Shown piece by piece: positions 13,789 through 21,164 of a stretch of 22,575 bases of DNA. Every line of letters begins with the position of its first letter. The stretch's first letter is position 1. The stretch is from DAMCZI01 sp032095175 (GTDB lineage Bacteria; Bacillota; Clostridia; Clostridiales; Caloramatoraceae): NCBI GenBank assembly GCA_032095175.1, contig DAMCZI010000058.1:1-22575 (forward strand). The letters run 5' to 3'. The position numbers and the translations under genes are program-made. A model generated the notes under the pieces. It saw only the letters and a list, made by a program, of their open reading frames with translations. It ran no database searches and was not told the origin of the DNA.

Positions 13789-15795
13789 TTAATCTTTCAG
13801 AAGATTAGATAGAATTTTTTCTATATTAATGTCCTCTATGTATTTAACACTTTTCTCAATAGAATTACTAGGCCAATTTGGTATAAATCCTTTAATTTTT
13901 TTACCGTCATTTTCAATTATTTGATCATATTCTTTAGATAGATAAACACAATACGTTGTTTTAGATTTATTTATATCAAATTGGATGTTTAGTATTTGAG
14001 AGGATTTAGGATCAATTTTTAAAATATACTTATTCTTTTCTCCATTTATTTCTTTGAATAGAAAGTAAGAATCATTCTGACTTTCTATTCCTAAATAATC
14101 ATCATCTTTTTTACATACATTAATTTGTAATACTTCATTTTTTCCATTAATAGTTTTTCTATATCTCAAAGAAATATTATTTATATTATTCTCTGAACGA
14201 TGCAGAACATACGTTTTGCCTAGTTGAGCTTTACAAAATTCTTCATCAGATATGGAAGAATAATCATTAGCAAAAATTGTACCAGATTCAAATTTGTATT
14301 CATCAATTAATAGTGGTATTTTAATATTTTTATAAAATTTATTTATCTCATTTACATTTTTAAACTCTACAAAATCTCTTGCAATTACAAATTTTCTTGA
14401 ATCTACTTCAATTACTTTATATTGTTGAAAACTAATACCTTCTTTTTCTTTAGAAATTGTATCATGTATCAACTTATTATTAGCTGTATCTAATGCTGTT
14501 TTATTTTCAAAATGTTTGTGTGTATGTTCATCGAGCAATGTAATATCATTTTTTAAAATAACATCACATAATACTTCGCTAAGTATTTCTAAATAACTAT
14601 TATCAATCATTGAAATATTATCATCAATTGAGTGTATTTTCTCAAGATTCTTCTGACTGATACATATTGAAGGAATGCCTCTTTCTAAAAATGTAATATG
14701 ATCACTAATATAGTTAAGTCCTGTAATATTATATGAATAATTATGTGCGCTTAAGTTATCAGCAAAAGTGTCAACTATGCATGGATATTTATCTTTTTCT
14801 GTAGAAAGAACAATATTTCCTCCATTTTTAACACCAATGCAATCTATATTTAAATTAAAAATATTATTATAATCTCTTCTTAAAATATCAATTAGAGCCT
14901 TGCTTCCCTGTAAATCAGTTTCTTCTCCATTAAATGCACATAGAATTATATCATAATCTACTTTGTTTAAATCAATTTTAGATATTATTTTTTCTCCTAA
15001 ATTAATCATTAAAGCTATGCCAGATGCATTATCAATAGCTCCAGAATAAATATCCTCATCAATATATCCTACATGATCAAAATGAGCAGATAATACTATT
15101 GCCTTTTTCCTTTCCCCTTTTCCATATTTACCTACTACATTGTAAACAGTATACTCTTCCTCAGGAATATTTGAACTATACCTAGCATAGGCTCCTTCAT
15201 TTAATTTTAAAAACTCATATGTTTCTTTATTAATTCTAATTGTAGGTATAATACTGTTTGAAGCAAATGATAGCTGTTTTTTAAATCTATTCTCTTTAAC
15301 AAAAATACCTTTTACATTACCAGAAACGTCTTTAATATTAGTTATATCATCTGTAACAATTATTTTATCCTTCAAATTAGAATCATTTTTATTAAAAGTA
15401 GTATAGCCTTCTATCTTTATATTCTTTATAAGCCCTGATTCAATATAATCTTTTCCATATACTAAATCTTTTATTTCACCCTTTGCATTTGATATTTTTA
15501 AAACATGCTTCTGCTTTTCTGGCTTACTAATTTTTTGATTGTATGGTATAAAATAGCTGTTACCTTTATAATAATCTAATTTTTTTTCTTCAAATATTTT
15601 TTCAATAAAAATCATTGAACTATTATTTTCTTGAGTACCAACTAATCTCCCTTTATATTTGTTTGATGATAATTCAGTAATAATATTACTAATTGAATTA
15701 CTATTGCATCTAGCATTTTTATAAAAAAAGTAATAAGATCCAACCATTAAAAATCCTATAGCCATAATTAAGAATATATATTTTTTTCTCATCAT
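13789..15795 (-). CDS. M28-family zinc peptidase, secreted or membrane-anchored (668 aa)
   Basis: A metallo-aminopeptidase-like enzyme acting outside the membrane. Counting from the ATG at 15795, residues 5-25 are a hydrophobic signal or anchor segment after MMRKK. The M28 zinc site is complete: AHFDH (His238, Asp240), AIDNASG (Asp255), NGEE (Glu291 as base, Glu292 as ligand), NIDC (Asp318) and SDHITF (His366). About 250 further residues, rich in Lys, Asn and Ile, form a C-terminal domain that I do not recognise. The frame stays open to 15837, but a promoter at 15828-15856 would start the RNA downstream of that point. GGGGGGAG precedes ATGATG at 15795/15792, so one of these is the start. Fragments such as YKGRLVGTQENN near 45-60 agree with the usual N-terminal region of secreted M28 peptidases. 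The gene is monocistronic with its own terminator. Confidence 0.85.
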   Translation of the reverse strand: MMRKKYIFLIMAIGFLMVGSYYFFYKNARCNSNSISNIITELSSNKYKGRLVGTQENNSSMIFIEKIFEEKKLDYYKGNSYFIPYNQKISKPEKQKHVLKISNAKGEIKDLVYGKDYIESGLIKNIKIEGYTTFNKNDSNLKDKIIVTDDITNIKDVSGNVKGIFVKENRFKKQLSFASNSIIPTIRINKETYEFLKLNEGAYARYSSNIPEEEYTVYNVVGKYGKGERKKAIVLSAHFDHVGYIDEDIYSGAIDNASGIALMINLGEKIISKIDLNKVDYDIILCAFNGEETDLQGSKALIDILRRDYNNIFNLNIDCIGVKNGGNIVLSTEKDKYPCIVDTFADNLSAHNYSYNITGLNYISDHITFLERGIPSICISQKNLEKIHSIDDNISMIDNSYLEILSEVLCDVILKNDITLLDEHTHKHFENKTALDTANNKLIHDTISKEKEGISFQQYKVIEVDSRKFVIARDFVEFKNVNEINKFYKNIKIPLLIDEYKFESGTIFANDYSSISDEEFCKAQLGKTYVLHRSENNINNISLRYRKTINGKNEVLQINVCKKDDDYLGIESQNDSYFLFKEINGEKNKYILKIDPKSSQILNIQFDINKSKTTYCVYLSKEYDQIIENDGKKIKGFIPNWPSNSIEKSVKYIEDINIEKILSNLLKD

Positions 15796-15827
15796 ACTCC
15801 CCCCATTTGATAGTAATCTCGTTAATA

Positions 15828-15856
15828 ATATTACCACATCAATTCATTTTTATCAA
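15828..15856 (-). promoter_or_regulatory. Promoter of the M28 peptidase gene
   Basis: On the minus strand TTGATA and TAATAT are separated by exactly 17 bases, close to the vegetative sigma consensus. The predicted RNA start, near 15820, rules out translation from the upstream codons at 15837 and supports the ATG at 15795 or 15792. Confidence 0.6.
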
Positions 15857-15887
15857 TAATTAGATTATTTTGCTTATATTTGTAACC

Positions 15888-15916
15888 TTTACATCATATG
15901 TATATTATGTTATATT
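15888..15916 (+). promoter_or_regulatory. Promoter of the small secreted protein gene
   Basis: TTTACA (15888-15893) and TATATT (15911-15916) are separated by 17 bases. The expected start lies about 45 bases before the ATG at 15973. It diverges from the M28 promoter, about 30 bases away. Confidence 0.6.
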
Positions 15917-15972
15917 TAATACATAGTAGCTTTTATAAGTAATTATGAGGGATAAAATAAGGAGGTTAATTT

Positions 15973-16338
15973 ATGAAGAAAATCTTATCATGTATATTAT
16001 GTATTTCACTACTAGCTAGTTTGTTTTCTCTAAACTTACCTATAGCTCAAGCAAAATCAAATGATGAAGAAATAGTTATAGAAGAAACAGTTATATTATA
16101 TGGATCTCCATGTTCATATTATGAAGATTCTAGACACCGATATTATGATACTGGTTATGAATATCAAGAAGAAAGAACACTTACTCATCAACATCCGATA
16201 AAAGGTACTGATGGTAGAACAATCTATATTTCATGTTCCTATACATGTACATATAATGTTAAGAGACTAATCTGTGCGTGTGGTTCTTCTTCTACAGAAA
16301 GAACTTTAATTTCTGAATCAGATCATTCAGCCTTATAA
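15973..16338 (+). CDS. Small secreted protein with paired cysteines (121 aa)
   Basis: The first 27 residues are a classic Sec signal peptide: MKKILSC, a hydrophobic core, and a probable cleavage after AQA at 25-27. The mature part of about 94 residues is rich in Tyr, Thr and Ser and has Cys residues in SPCSYY, ISCSYTCTY and LICACGSS, which could form disulfides or a small metal site. The ATG at 15973 is preceded by AAGGAGG. I cannot assign a family; CACGS with HTH-like histidines (THQHP) resembles small secreted proteins of clostridia and Bacillus. It is divergent from the M28 peptidase, so they may be co-regulated, but a functional link is only a guess. Confidence 0.7.
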   Translation: MKKILSCILCISLLASLFSLNLPIAQAKSNDEEIVIEETVILYGSPCSYYEDSRHRYYDTGYEYQEERTLTHQHPIKGTDGRTIYISCSYTCTYNVKRLICACGSSSTERTLISESDHSAL

Positions 16339-16526
16339 TAAGACAGCTACTATTATAAATATGTAATAAGAATCCCCATATCCCTCATAATTACATCTAT
16401 AATTTTTCGCATTATCTTCGTTTTTATTTATATTTTACTTTCCACATCTTGCTTATCTCTATGTACACCATATTCTACATTTCCATCCGATCACTTGAAT
16501 ATAGATACATTCCCCTCCCCTCCTAT

Positions 16527-16784
16527 TTAAGGCTTACTTGAACCAAATTGTACTTCCAATTGCATTGACTTGTACACTTTGCTTACTGTTGTAACATACA
16601 TATCCGCATGTTCTTTTAAATAATATAGTTTAACCATTTTGTTATAAGCTCGAACCAATATCTTTGCAGCTTTCCAATCTGCTGTTTCTTTTATGTCTGT
16701 TCCTTTTTCCTTTACTGCCAAGTTAGCACAATATATATATTGCTTTATTTCGTCCATTATTCTTTCTATCATATGATCATCCAT
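16527..16784 (-). CDS. Small hypothetical helical protein (85 aa)
   Basis: A short, soluble, probably all-helical protein. The ATG at 16784 follows AGGAG with a rather long spacer; a second Met is four codons in. It has no signal peptide, motif or recognised family. It contains several regularly spaced Lys, Tyr and Val residues (ADWKAAKILVRAYNKMVKLYY). It lies alone, with about 100 bases to the YkuD remnant upstream. It is a plausible gene because of the ribosome binding site and composition, but its function is unknown. Confidence 0.5.
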   Translation of the reverse strand: MDDHMIERIMDEIKQYIYCANLAVKEKGTDIKETADWKAAKILVRAYNKMVKLYYLKEHADMYVTTVSKVYKSMQLEVQFGSSKP

Positions 16785-16847
16785 TTATCTATCACTCCTA
16801 TATAAATAACCCTATTGTTTTCTCTTGATCTTTGGTGCATTCCAAAT

Positions 16848-16879
16848 AAAAAAGCCTCCCCATAGGAAGCTTTATCAGC
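16848..16879 (-). terminator. Terminator after the YkuD-like gene
   Basis: On the minus strand AAGCTTCC pairs with GGAGGCTT (one G-U pair), followed by a run of Ts. It lies 13 bases after the stop at 16892. Confidence 0.8.
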
Positions 16880-16891
16880 AGCAGATAGTTA

Positions 16892-17254
16892 CTATTTTTC
16901 TTTGTGCTCCACAACTAATGTAGCCCAAGGCACATTTAATCCCATCCAGCGTCCCCCAAATCCATCTCCCCAGTTTCCCTTAGATGTCACAATCCAGTCT
17001 CCTATAGGGGATGGGGTATTATATTTTCCTGATGCTACAGGGTAGGTTTTTATAATGACACCTTTGCTTATTACATATAGTTTGTTTTCAGTTATATCTA
17101 TTAATAAACTCAAGTCCTTTGGCGACTTGATAGCTGTTGCCTGTTTATCCTCTTTTAATACACTGTCACTTTTTACAAATGTAATTGCCCCACCTATTAT
17201 AACCAGTGTGCACATGAATATAATTGTAAATATTAAAAAAAACCTCCTCTTCAT
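16892..17254 (-). pseudogene. YkuD-type L,D-transpeptidase lacking the catalytic segment (120 aa)
   Basis: Intact members cross-link peptidoglycan stems through a Cys in an S/T-HGC motif. Here an N-terminal anchor (residues 5-27) is followed from about residue 47 by the clear start of a YkuD domain (LLIDITENKLYVISKG, YPVASGKYNTPSPIGDW, GGRWMGLNVPW). The expected HG and SHGCIR region is absent, and the protein ends ten residues later with TLVVEHKEK. That tail resembles the usual last strand of the domain, so an in-frame internal deletion of roughly 50 codons is likelier than a frameshift. The ribosome binding site (GGAGGGG), the start and the terminator are intact, so a catalytically dead anchored protein may still be made. 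Confidence 0.75.
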
Positions 17255-17381
17255 CCTATCCCCTCCCTATCATATTTTATAATATGCAGGAAAGTCTTCT
17301 ATTAGAAGGTTTTCATAGATATTGTAAATGTATATGATGTATTTTGTTACATGAAATAAATCATTATTTTTGCCCTATAGA

Positions 17382-17414
17382 ATGTTAAATCATATAAATG
17401 TTATGATTTAACAT
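17382..17414. promoter_or_regulatory. Perfect 13-bp inverted repeat upstream of DUF6512 gene, operator candidate
   Basis: ATGTTAAATCATA (17382-17394) and TATGATTTAACAT (17402-17414) are exact reverse complements around a 7-base spacer. The site ends 47 bases before the start codon at 17462 and overlaps a possible -35 TTAACA, with a weak -10 17 bases on. No U-run follows, so a binding site for a dimeric repressor is likelier than a terminator. Confidence 0.5.
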
Positions 17415-17461
17415 ATAAATATATTGTAGATTTATTCTAAATAAGCATGGGAGGTAAAATC

Positions 17462-18019
17462 ATGAATTTAAGTCCAAGTAAGATTATTTTAAATTGGCAA
17501 ATATTTGGGACATTTTTCATGATAATCGTTGGATCTCTTCTTCATTTCGCATTTGAGTGGTCTAATTATTCCATATTTGTTGGAATTTTTACGCCTGTAA
17601 ACGAAAGTATTTGGGAGCATTTAAAGCTTGGATTTACCTCACTTTTAATTTTCTCCATTATAGAATATCCTTTCATAAAAAATTATGCTAATAATTATTT
17701 TCTAGCAAAGGCATTGGGCCTTTTATGTCTTGAATTAATAATTGTGGTTTTCTTCTACTTATACACAGCATATACCAGACATTCAATTCTTTTCATAGAT
17801 ATATCCTTATACATAGTTGGCTGCATTACATGTCAGATTATATGCTATAAAATATTAACCATGAAAAGCCTGTCCAAAACTTCTACTTACATTGGTATAA
17901 TTCTTTTGGTTATTAATGCTGCTGCATTCATTCTTTTTACATTTATACCTCCAAGGCTTCCCTTATTTCTTGATTCTCAAACCAAGTCATATGGTATTCA
18001 GGATAGCTATAAAAAATAG
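17462..18019 (+). CDS. DUF6512-type integral membrane protein (185 aa)
   Basis: A polytopic membrane protein with about five hydrophobic segments. The first includes LLHFAFEWS and is followed by the signature-like VGIFTPVNESIWEHLKLGF (around residues 45-65). The remaining segments end with VINAAAFILFTFIPP and a short hydrophilic tail. I recognise the FEWS and PVNESIWEHLKL combination as DUF6512, whose function is unknown. The ATG at 17462 has GGGAGG seven bases before it; an ATG at 17447 in frame has none. The last third is nearly duplicated at the left edge of the window. A 13-bp inverted repeat upstream suggests repressor control. Confidence 0.8.
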   Translation: MNLSPSKIILNWQIFGTFFMIIVGSLLHFAFEWSNYSIFVGIFTPVNESIWEHLKLGFTSLLIFSIIEYPFIKNYANNYFLAKALGLLCLELIIVVFFYLYTAYTRHSILFIDISLYIVGCITCQIICYKILTMKSLSKTSTYIGIILLVINAAAFILFTFIPPRLPLFLDSQTKSYGIQDSYKK

Positions 18020-18031
18020 TTGAAAATGATT

Positions 18032-18068
18032 AAAGTCCGCTATATTAGTATATAGTGGACTTTAGTTT
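18032..18068. terminator. Hairpin terminator shared by DUF6512 and the convergent lipoprotein gene
   Basis: AAAGTCCGCTATA pairs with TATATAGTGGACTTT (one G-T pair), followed by TTTAGTTT on the plus strand. It lies between convergent stop codons and can serve both directions. Confidence 0.65.
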
Positions 18069-18144
18069 AGATATTATATTTATTTCATTATAAATCATTA
18101 TGATTTGCCTAATATAAACGCTAGAACAACAATGGCTATAACTG

Positions 18145-18729
18145 TTAATCAACAAAGTTTGAATGAGTCAACTTTATCATCTCTATCTTTGATTCTGATG
18201 TCACATTTTCATTTATTAACATTTCATCATTCTTATTAAAATCAAGTATCATTATCGCACCATTTTCAACATTAAACCATCCTGTTAATTTACCACCTGT
18301 ATGAATACTTTGAGTTTCTTCATACTTTGAGCGATATTTCTCTAATGCATCCTTTGCTGTGTCTCCAACCTTTACTCCAATGTTTGTTGCTAGATCAGGT
18401 GTATAGGATACCATTTCAAACACCTTTTTACTGTCTCTTCCAACTACAACCTGAGCCTTGTCTTTATATTCCATTAATATATAGGGTTCACCAAAGTAAC
18501 CGCTTTCCTCTTGAACAGTTTCTTTATAATCGGTTCCAAGAATCTCAACTACTTTATCCTTTGAATCTCCAATATGTATACCTCCAATGCCGGGTGTCTT
18601 ATCTTGGATATTTTCTTCCTGCTTGCTGCCTTCCTGTGGTTTATTTTCCTGTGGCTTTTTCTTCTGAGAGCAGCCTGATACAGCGATAACTGTAACTATG
18701 AGTATAGCTAAAATAATTTTCTTATACAT
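18145..18729 (-). CDS. Lipoprotein with a BamE-like repeat pattern (194 aa)
   Basis: Residues 1-20 are a lipoprotein signal with lipobox VSGC (Cys20), then a Lys/Gln/Glu-rich linker to about 47. The rest is a compact domain. GIHIGDSKDKVVEILGTDYKE and GVKVGDTAKDALEKYRSKYEE are two similar segments that resemble the G-x-x-x-GxxxxxVxxxLG units of BamE/SmpA-like small domains. The mature protein should sit on the outer face of the membrane. The ATG at 18729 is preceded by GGTGG. It follows the 110-aa gene by 18 bases, so the two are likely cotranscribed. The role is unknown. Confidence 0.7.
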   Translation of the reverse strand: MYKKIILAILIVTVIAVSGCSQKKKPQENKPQEGSKQEENIQDKTPGIGGIHIGDSKDKVVEILGTDYKETVQEESGYFGEPYILMEYKDKAQVVVGRDSKKVFEMVSYTPDLATNIGVKVGDTAKDALEKYRSKYEETQSIHTGGKLTGWFNVENGAIMILDFNKNDEMLINENVTSESKIEMIKLTHSNFVD

Positions 18730-18747
18730 ATTCGTCCACCTTTCATG

Positions 18748-19080
18748 TTATTTCAAGCTCAATGTAAGCTGATAACCATTATTAAGCAAAGGATTCTTCA
18801 CACCTTTATAGTATCCATTTAAGTATAACATATCATCTATAAATTGATTTATCTTGTCCGATTCTATGCCTTTCTTCCTATAGTATTTATTAAGCAAATC
18901 ATTAAATTTCTTCTCCATGCTTGCATTTACAAATTCAATATATAGTTCATCACACCAGCCATCGTTTAGTATTTCTCCTGCCTTTTTCTCATCTATATAA
19001 ATTTTTGCTGATAGACTTTCATGATCAATTCCAACGCCAATTTTTATTTTTCTTAATTCAACACCCATGATGTCAGCCAT
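18748..19080 (-). CDS. Hypothetical protein, first gene of the lipoprotein unit (110 aa)
   Basis: A small soluble protein without a recognised family. The ATG at 19080 has GGGGGTGA six bases upstream. A TTG at 19095 would overlap this site and is unlikely to be the start. The N-terminal half is beta-like (VELRKIKIGVGIDHESLSAK), and the C-terminal half is helical (KFNDLLNKYYRKKG, INQFIDDMLYLNGYY). The lipoprotein gene starts 18 bases after its stop codon. Confidence 0.6.
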   Translation of the reverse strand: MADIMGVELRKIKIGVGIDHESLSAKIYIDEKKAGEILNDGWCDELYIEFVNASMEKKFNDLLNKYYRKKGIESDKINQFIDDMLYLNGYYKGVKNPLLNNGYQLTLSLK

Positions 19081-19147
19081 ATGGTTCACCCCCAAAATAT
19101 ATAAAACATAAATAATATCTTCTATTATAATATTCGATGATATTATT

Positions 19148-19176
19148 ATTTTACTTTATGTATTATAATTCTACAA
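19148..19176 (-). promoter_or_regulatory. Possible promoter for the two-gene lipoprotein unit
   Basis: On the minus strand TTGTAG and TAAAAT are 17 bases apart, about 68 bases before the ATG at 19080. In such AT-rich DNA a chance match cannot be excluded. Confidence 0.4.
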
Positions 19177-19217
19177 GGTTTTTGGAGGATATAAAAAAGA
19201 TGGGAAGGTTGGGGGGG

Positions 19218-19312
19218 AGGTAACAGACACTTGAGTTATGAGTTATTTATGTAAGGTAAGTAGTTGAATATAGTCTTTCTTAAATAACTCATAACTCAAG
19301 AGCCTGTCACCT
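19218..19312. repeat. Palindromic intergenic element, MITE/REP-like (95 bp)
   Basis: Two 20-base arms, CTTGAGTTATGAGTTATTTA at 19230-19249 and its exact reverse complement at 19281-19300, lie within imperfect outer arms (AGGT..CAG at the left, CTG..ACCT at the right). The loop is 31 bases. It has no coding capacity. The outline, long stem with AGGTnACAG-type ends between unrelated genes, is that of a dispersed palindromic element. Confidence 0.65.
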
Positions 19313-19343
19313 AACTAAATCACCTATAAGTTGGCTTAAATAT

Positions 19344-19385
19344 AAAAATACATGTTAATGCAAATAGCACATCAACATGTATTTT
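19344..19385 (-). terminator. Terminator of the DegV-family gene
   Basis: AAAATACATGTT (19345-19356) and AACATGTATTTT (19374-19385) form a 12-bp stem just after the stop codon at 19388. Ts follow on the minus strand. Confidence 0.75.
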
Positions 19386-19387
19386 AA

Positions 19388-20239
19388 CTACTTCTCTATA
19401 TACAATATTCCTACAGTTCCTGGGCCGCAGTGACTTGATATTACACATCCTGCGTCGGTTATGTATGTATTTTGCGGTCCTATTTTTTTCATAACCTCAT
19501 CTCTAATATACTCATTCATTGTGCAGCCAAGGGAATGGGTTACCATTATTCTATCAAGCTCCATATTATCCTTATTCTTTACAGCATGACCAATCATTAT
19601 ATCTATTCCTTTTTCAATTTTGCCTCTTGGCTTTTCTCCAAGTATCATTTTGCCATCTACAACCTTCACTATTGGCTTTATCTTAAATATTCCACTCATA
19701 AAGCTCTGCAAAGCAGAACATCTTCCCCCCATATAAAGGTAATCAAGTGTATCGATTACAAACTCTGTTCTAACCTTGGGAACCTTTTCTCTCACTTTTT
19801 CTGCTGCTTCTTGAACAGAAAGTCCTTCATTTGCATAATCTACAGCCTTTAATACCAGAAGGCCTACACCAGAAGACAAGTTCATTGAGTCAACTACCTC
19901 TACCCTTCCTTTCGGAAACTCTTGTGCCGCAATCATTGCATTCTGTACTGTTGCCGATAGTCCTGAGGATATTCCAACATAGATTATATCCTTTCCCTCA
20001 TCAATGTAAGGCTTGAAAGCATCATAGAATGCCTTTGGTGATGGAGAAGCTGATTTAGGCAGTTTTCCAAACTTTTTAACAAGTTCATACATTTCCTTCG
20101 GAGTTACATCAACCCCATCTCTGTATGTTTCCCCATTTTCGAATCCTACATAAAGTGGTATTACTTCTATTCCATTCTCTTTTATAAGTTCTGGGGAGAG
20201 ATCATTTGTGCTATCGGTAAACACCTTTATTTTACCCAT
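19388..20239 (-). CDS. DegV-family fatty-acid-binding protein (FakB-like, 283 aa)
   Basis: Binds a fatty acid and, by family knowledge, presents it to a FakA-type kinase that makes acyl-phosphate for phospholipid synthesis. It acts in the cytoplasm. The length is normal for DegV proteins. Visible family features in order: TDSTNDLSPEL (8-18), the SASPSP loop (63-68), ISSGLSATVQNA (about 90-101), the DSMNLSSGVGLLVL segment (117-130), TLDYLYMGGRCS (about 163-174) and CGPGTVGILY at the end. The ATG at 20239 is preceded by GGGGG with an 8-base spacer. It stands alone with a strong terminator. No FakA kinase gene is in the window. Which lipid is bound cannot be told. Confidence 0.9.
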   Translation of the reverse strand: MGKIKVFTDSTNDLSPELIKENGIEVIPLYVGFENGETYRDGVDVTPKEMYELVKKFGKLPKSASPSPKAFYDAFKPYIDEGKDIIYVGISSGLSATVQNAMIAAQEFPKGRVEVVDSMNLSSGVGLLVLKAVDYANEGLSVQEAAEKVREKVPKVRTEFVIDTLDYLYMGGRCSALQSFMSGIFKIKPIVKVVDGKMILGEKPRGKIEKGIDIMIGHAVKNKDNMELDRIMVTHSLGCTMNEYIRDEVMKKIGPQNTYITDAGCVISSHCGPGTVGILYIEK

Positions 20240-20399
20240 ATAAATTCCCCCTTTTTAAAAAAAATAATAAATCCATAATTATATATTACTAAATCAAGAG
20301 ATATTATGAAAGTACCTTGTCCCTAACTTAATAGTTTGTTAACATCATTTGGAATATAAAAGGTCTTGAAATTCATGAAATTTCAAGACCTTCATATAT
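20240..20399. terminator. Terminator of the 20400-22328 unit (stem at 20360-20392) and DegV leader
   Basis: AAGGTCTTGAAATT (20360-20373) and AATTTCAAGACCTT (20379-20392) form a perfect 14-bp stem with a 5-base loop and a T-rich tail on the minus strand, eight bases after the stop at 20400. The remaining bases up to the DegV start are AT-rich and must hold its promoter, which I cannot place with confidence. Confidence 0.75.
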
Positions 20400-21146
20400 T
20401 TAGTAGATATATGCCATTCCATTACAGAATATCTTTCTTACTTCCCTATTAACAAGGTACATCTGTATACTGTCACCCTTTTTAGCTAGTATGGGCATTG
20501 GAAATTCAATTATTTTATTAAAATTACCTGACACTATATCAATGCGTGTCATATGTGCATGATTTCTATTTACAGTTCCCGTCATTTCTTCTCCATATAA
20601 TACCCATTTTTCTACGCATTCACTGCTGCTGTATAATACAGGATGATTTACTATTCTTCCGAAAATAGGTTTAGTATCATAAACTTCATCAAAATTAATA
20701 TAATCAATATTATCATCAATCATTATGTTATTTCCTGTAAATCTAGCCTTATCAATATCTAAAAGCAAGTAACCCTTTATATCATCCTTTATACTATCAT
20801 AATCATAGAATTTTTTAATATCACAGTGGTATAGATTCTTTAGAAACGCAATCTTTAATAGAGTATTATAACCATCCTCTGTATCCTCATATATTTCTGT
20901 ACCAAACTTTGATATAAGCTTTTCCTTTAATTTATCCTCATTTATTTTTCCAAAAATGCTTTTACAATCATATGTTCCAGCAACAAAATCCATTATCTTT
21001 TCTAAATTAAAGGAGATATCATTAATATCGTAATCTGTAATAGCAACCAAAAATACATTGAAATATACTGGAAACAGGTGTCCTGGGAAGGAATCCTTAA
21101 TGATACCAATATGTTTTTCCTTTCCATCCATCACATTGAATGGCAT
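20400..21146 (-). CDS. Hypothetical cytoplasmic protein (248 aa)
   Basis: A soluble, acidic protein of unknown family. It has no signal peptide or membrane segment. Recognisable landmarks are two aromatic-rich beta stretches near the N terminus (HLFPVYFNVFLVAITDYD), a DCKSIFGKINEDKLKEKL helix and a beta-rich C-terminal half (NRNHAHMTRIDIVSG, FPMPILAKKGDSIQMYLVN). The ATG at 21146 follows GGGGGTG. It lies 18 bases after the gene at 21165 and ends in a strong terminator, so the two form a transcription unit and may work together. Nothing in the sequence shows a reaction. Confidence 0.65.
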   Translation of the reverse strand: MPFNVMDGKEKHIGIIKDSFPGHLFPVYFNVFLVAITDYDINDISFNLEKIMDFVAGTYDCKSIFGKINEDKLKEKLISKFGTEIYEDTEDGYNTLLKIAFLKNLYHCDIKKFYDYDSIKDDIKGYLLLDIDKARFTGNNIMIDDNIDYINFDEVYDTKPIFGRIVNHPVLYSSSECVEKWVLYGEEMTGTVNRNHAHMTRIDIVSGNFNKIIEFPMPILAKKGDSIQMYLVNREVRKIFCNGMAYIY

Positions 21147-21164
21147 TAATACACCCCCAACAAA

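Noticed and set aside
19185..19220. Short plus-strand frame after GGAGG near 19185
   Set aside because: Only seven codons of Gly/Arg ending at the palindromic element; a chance start.
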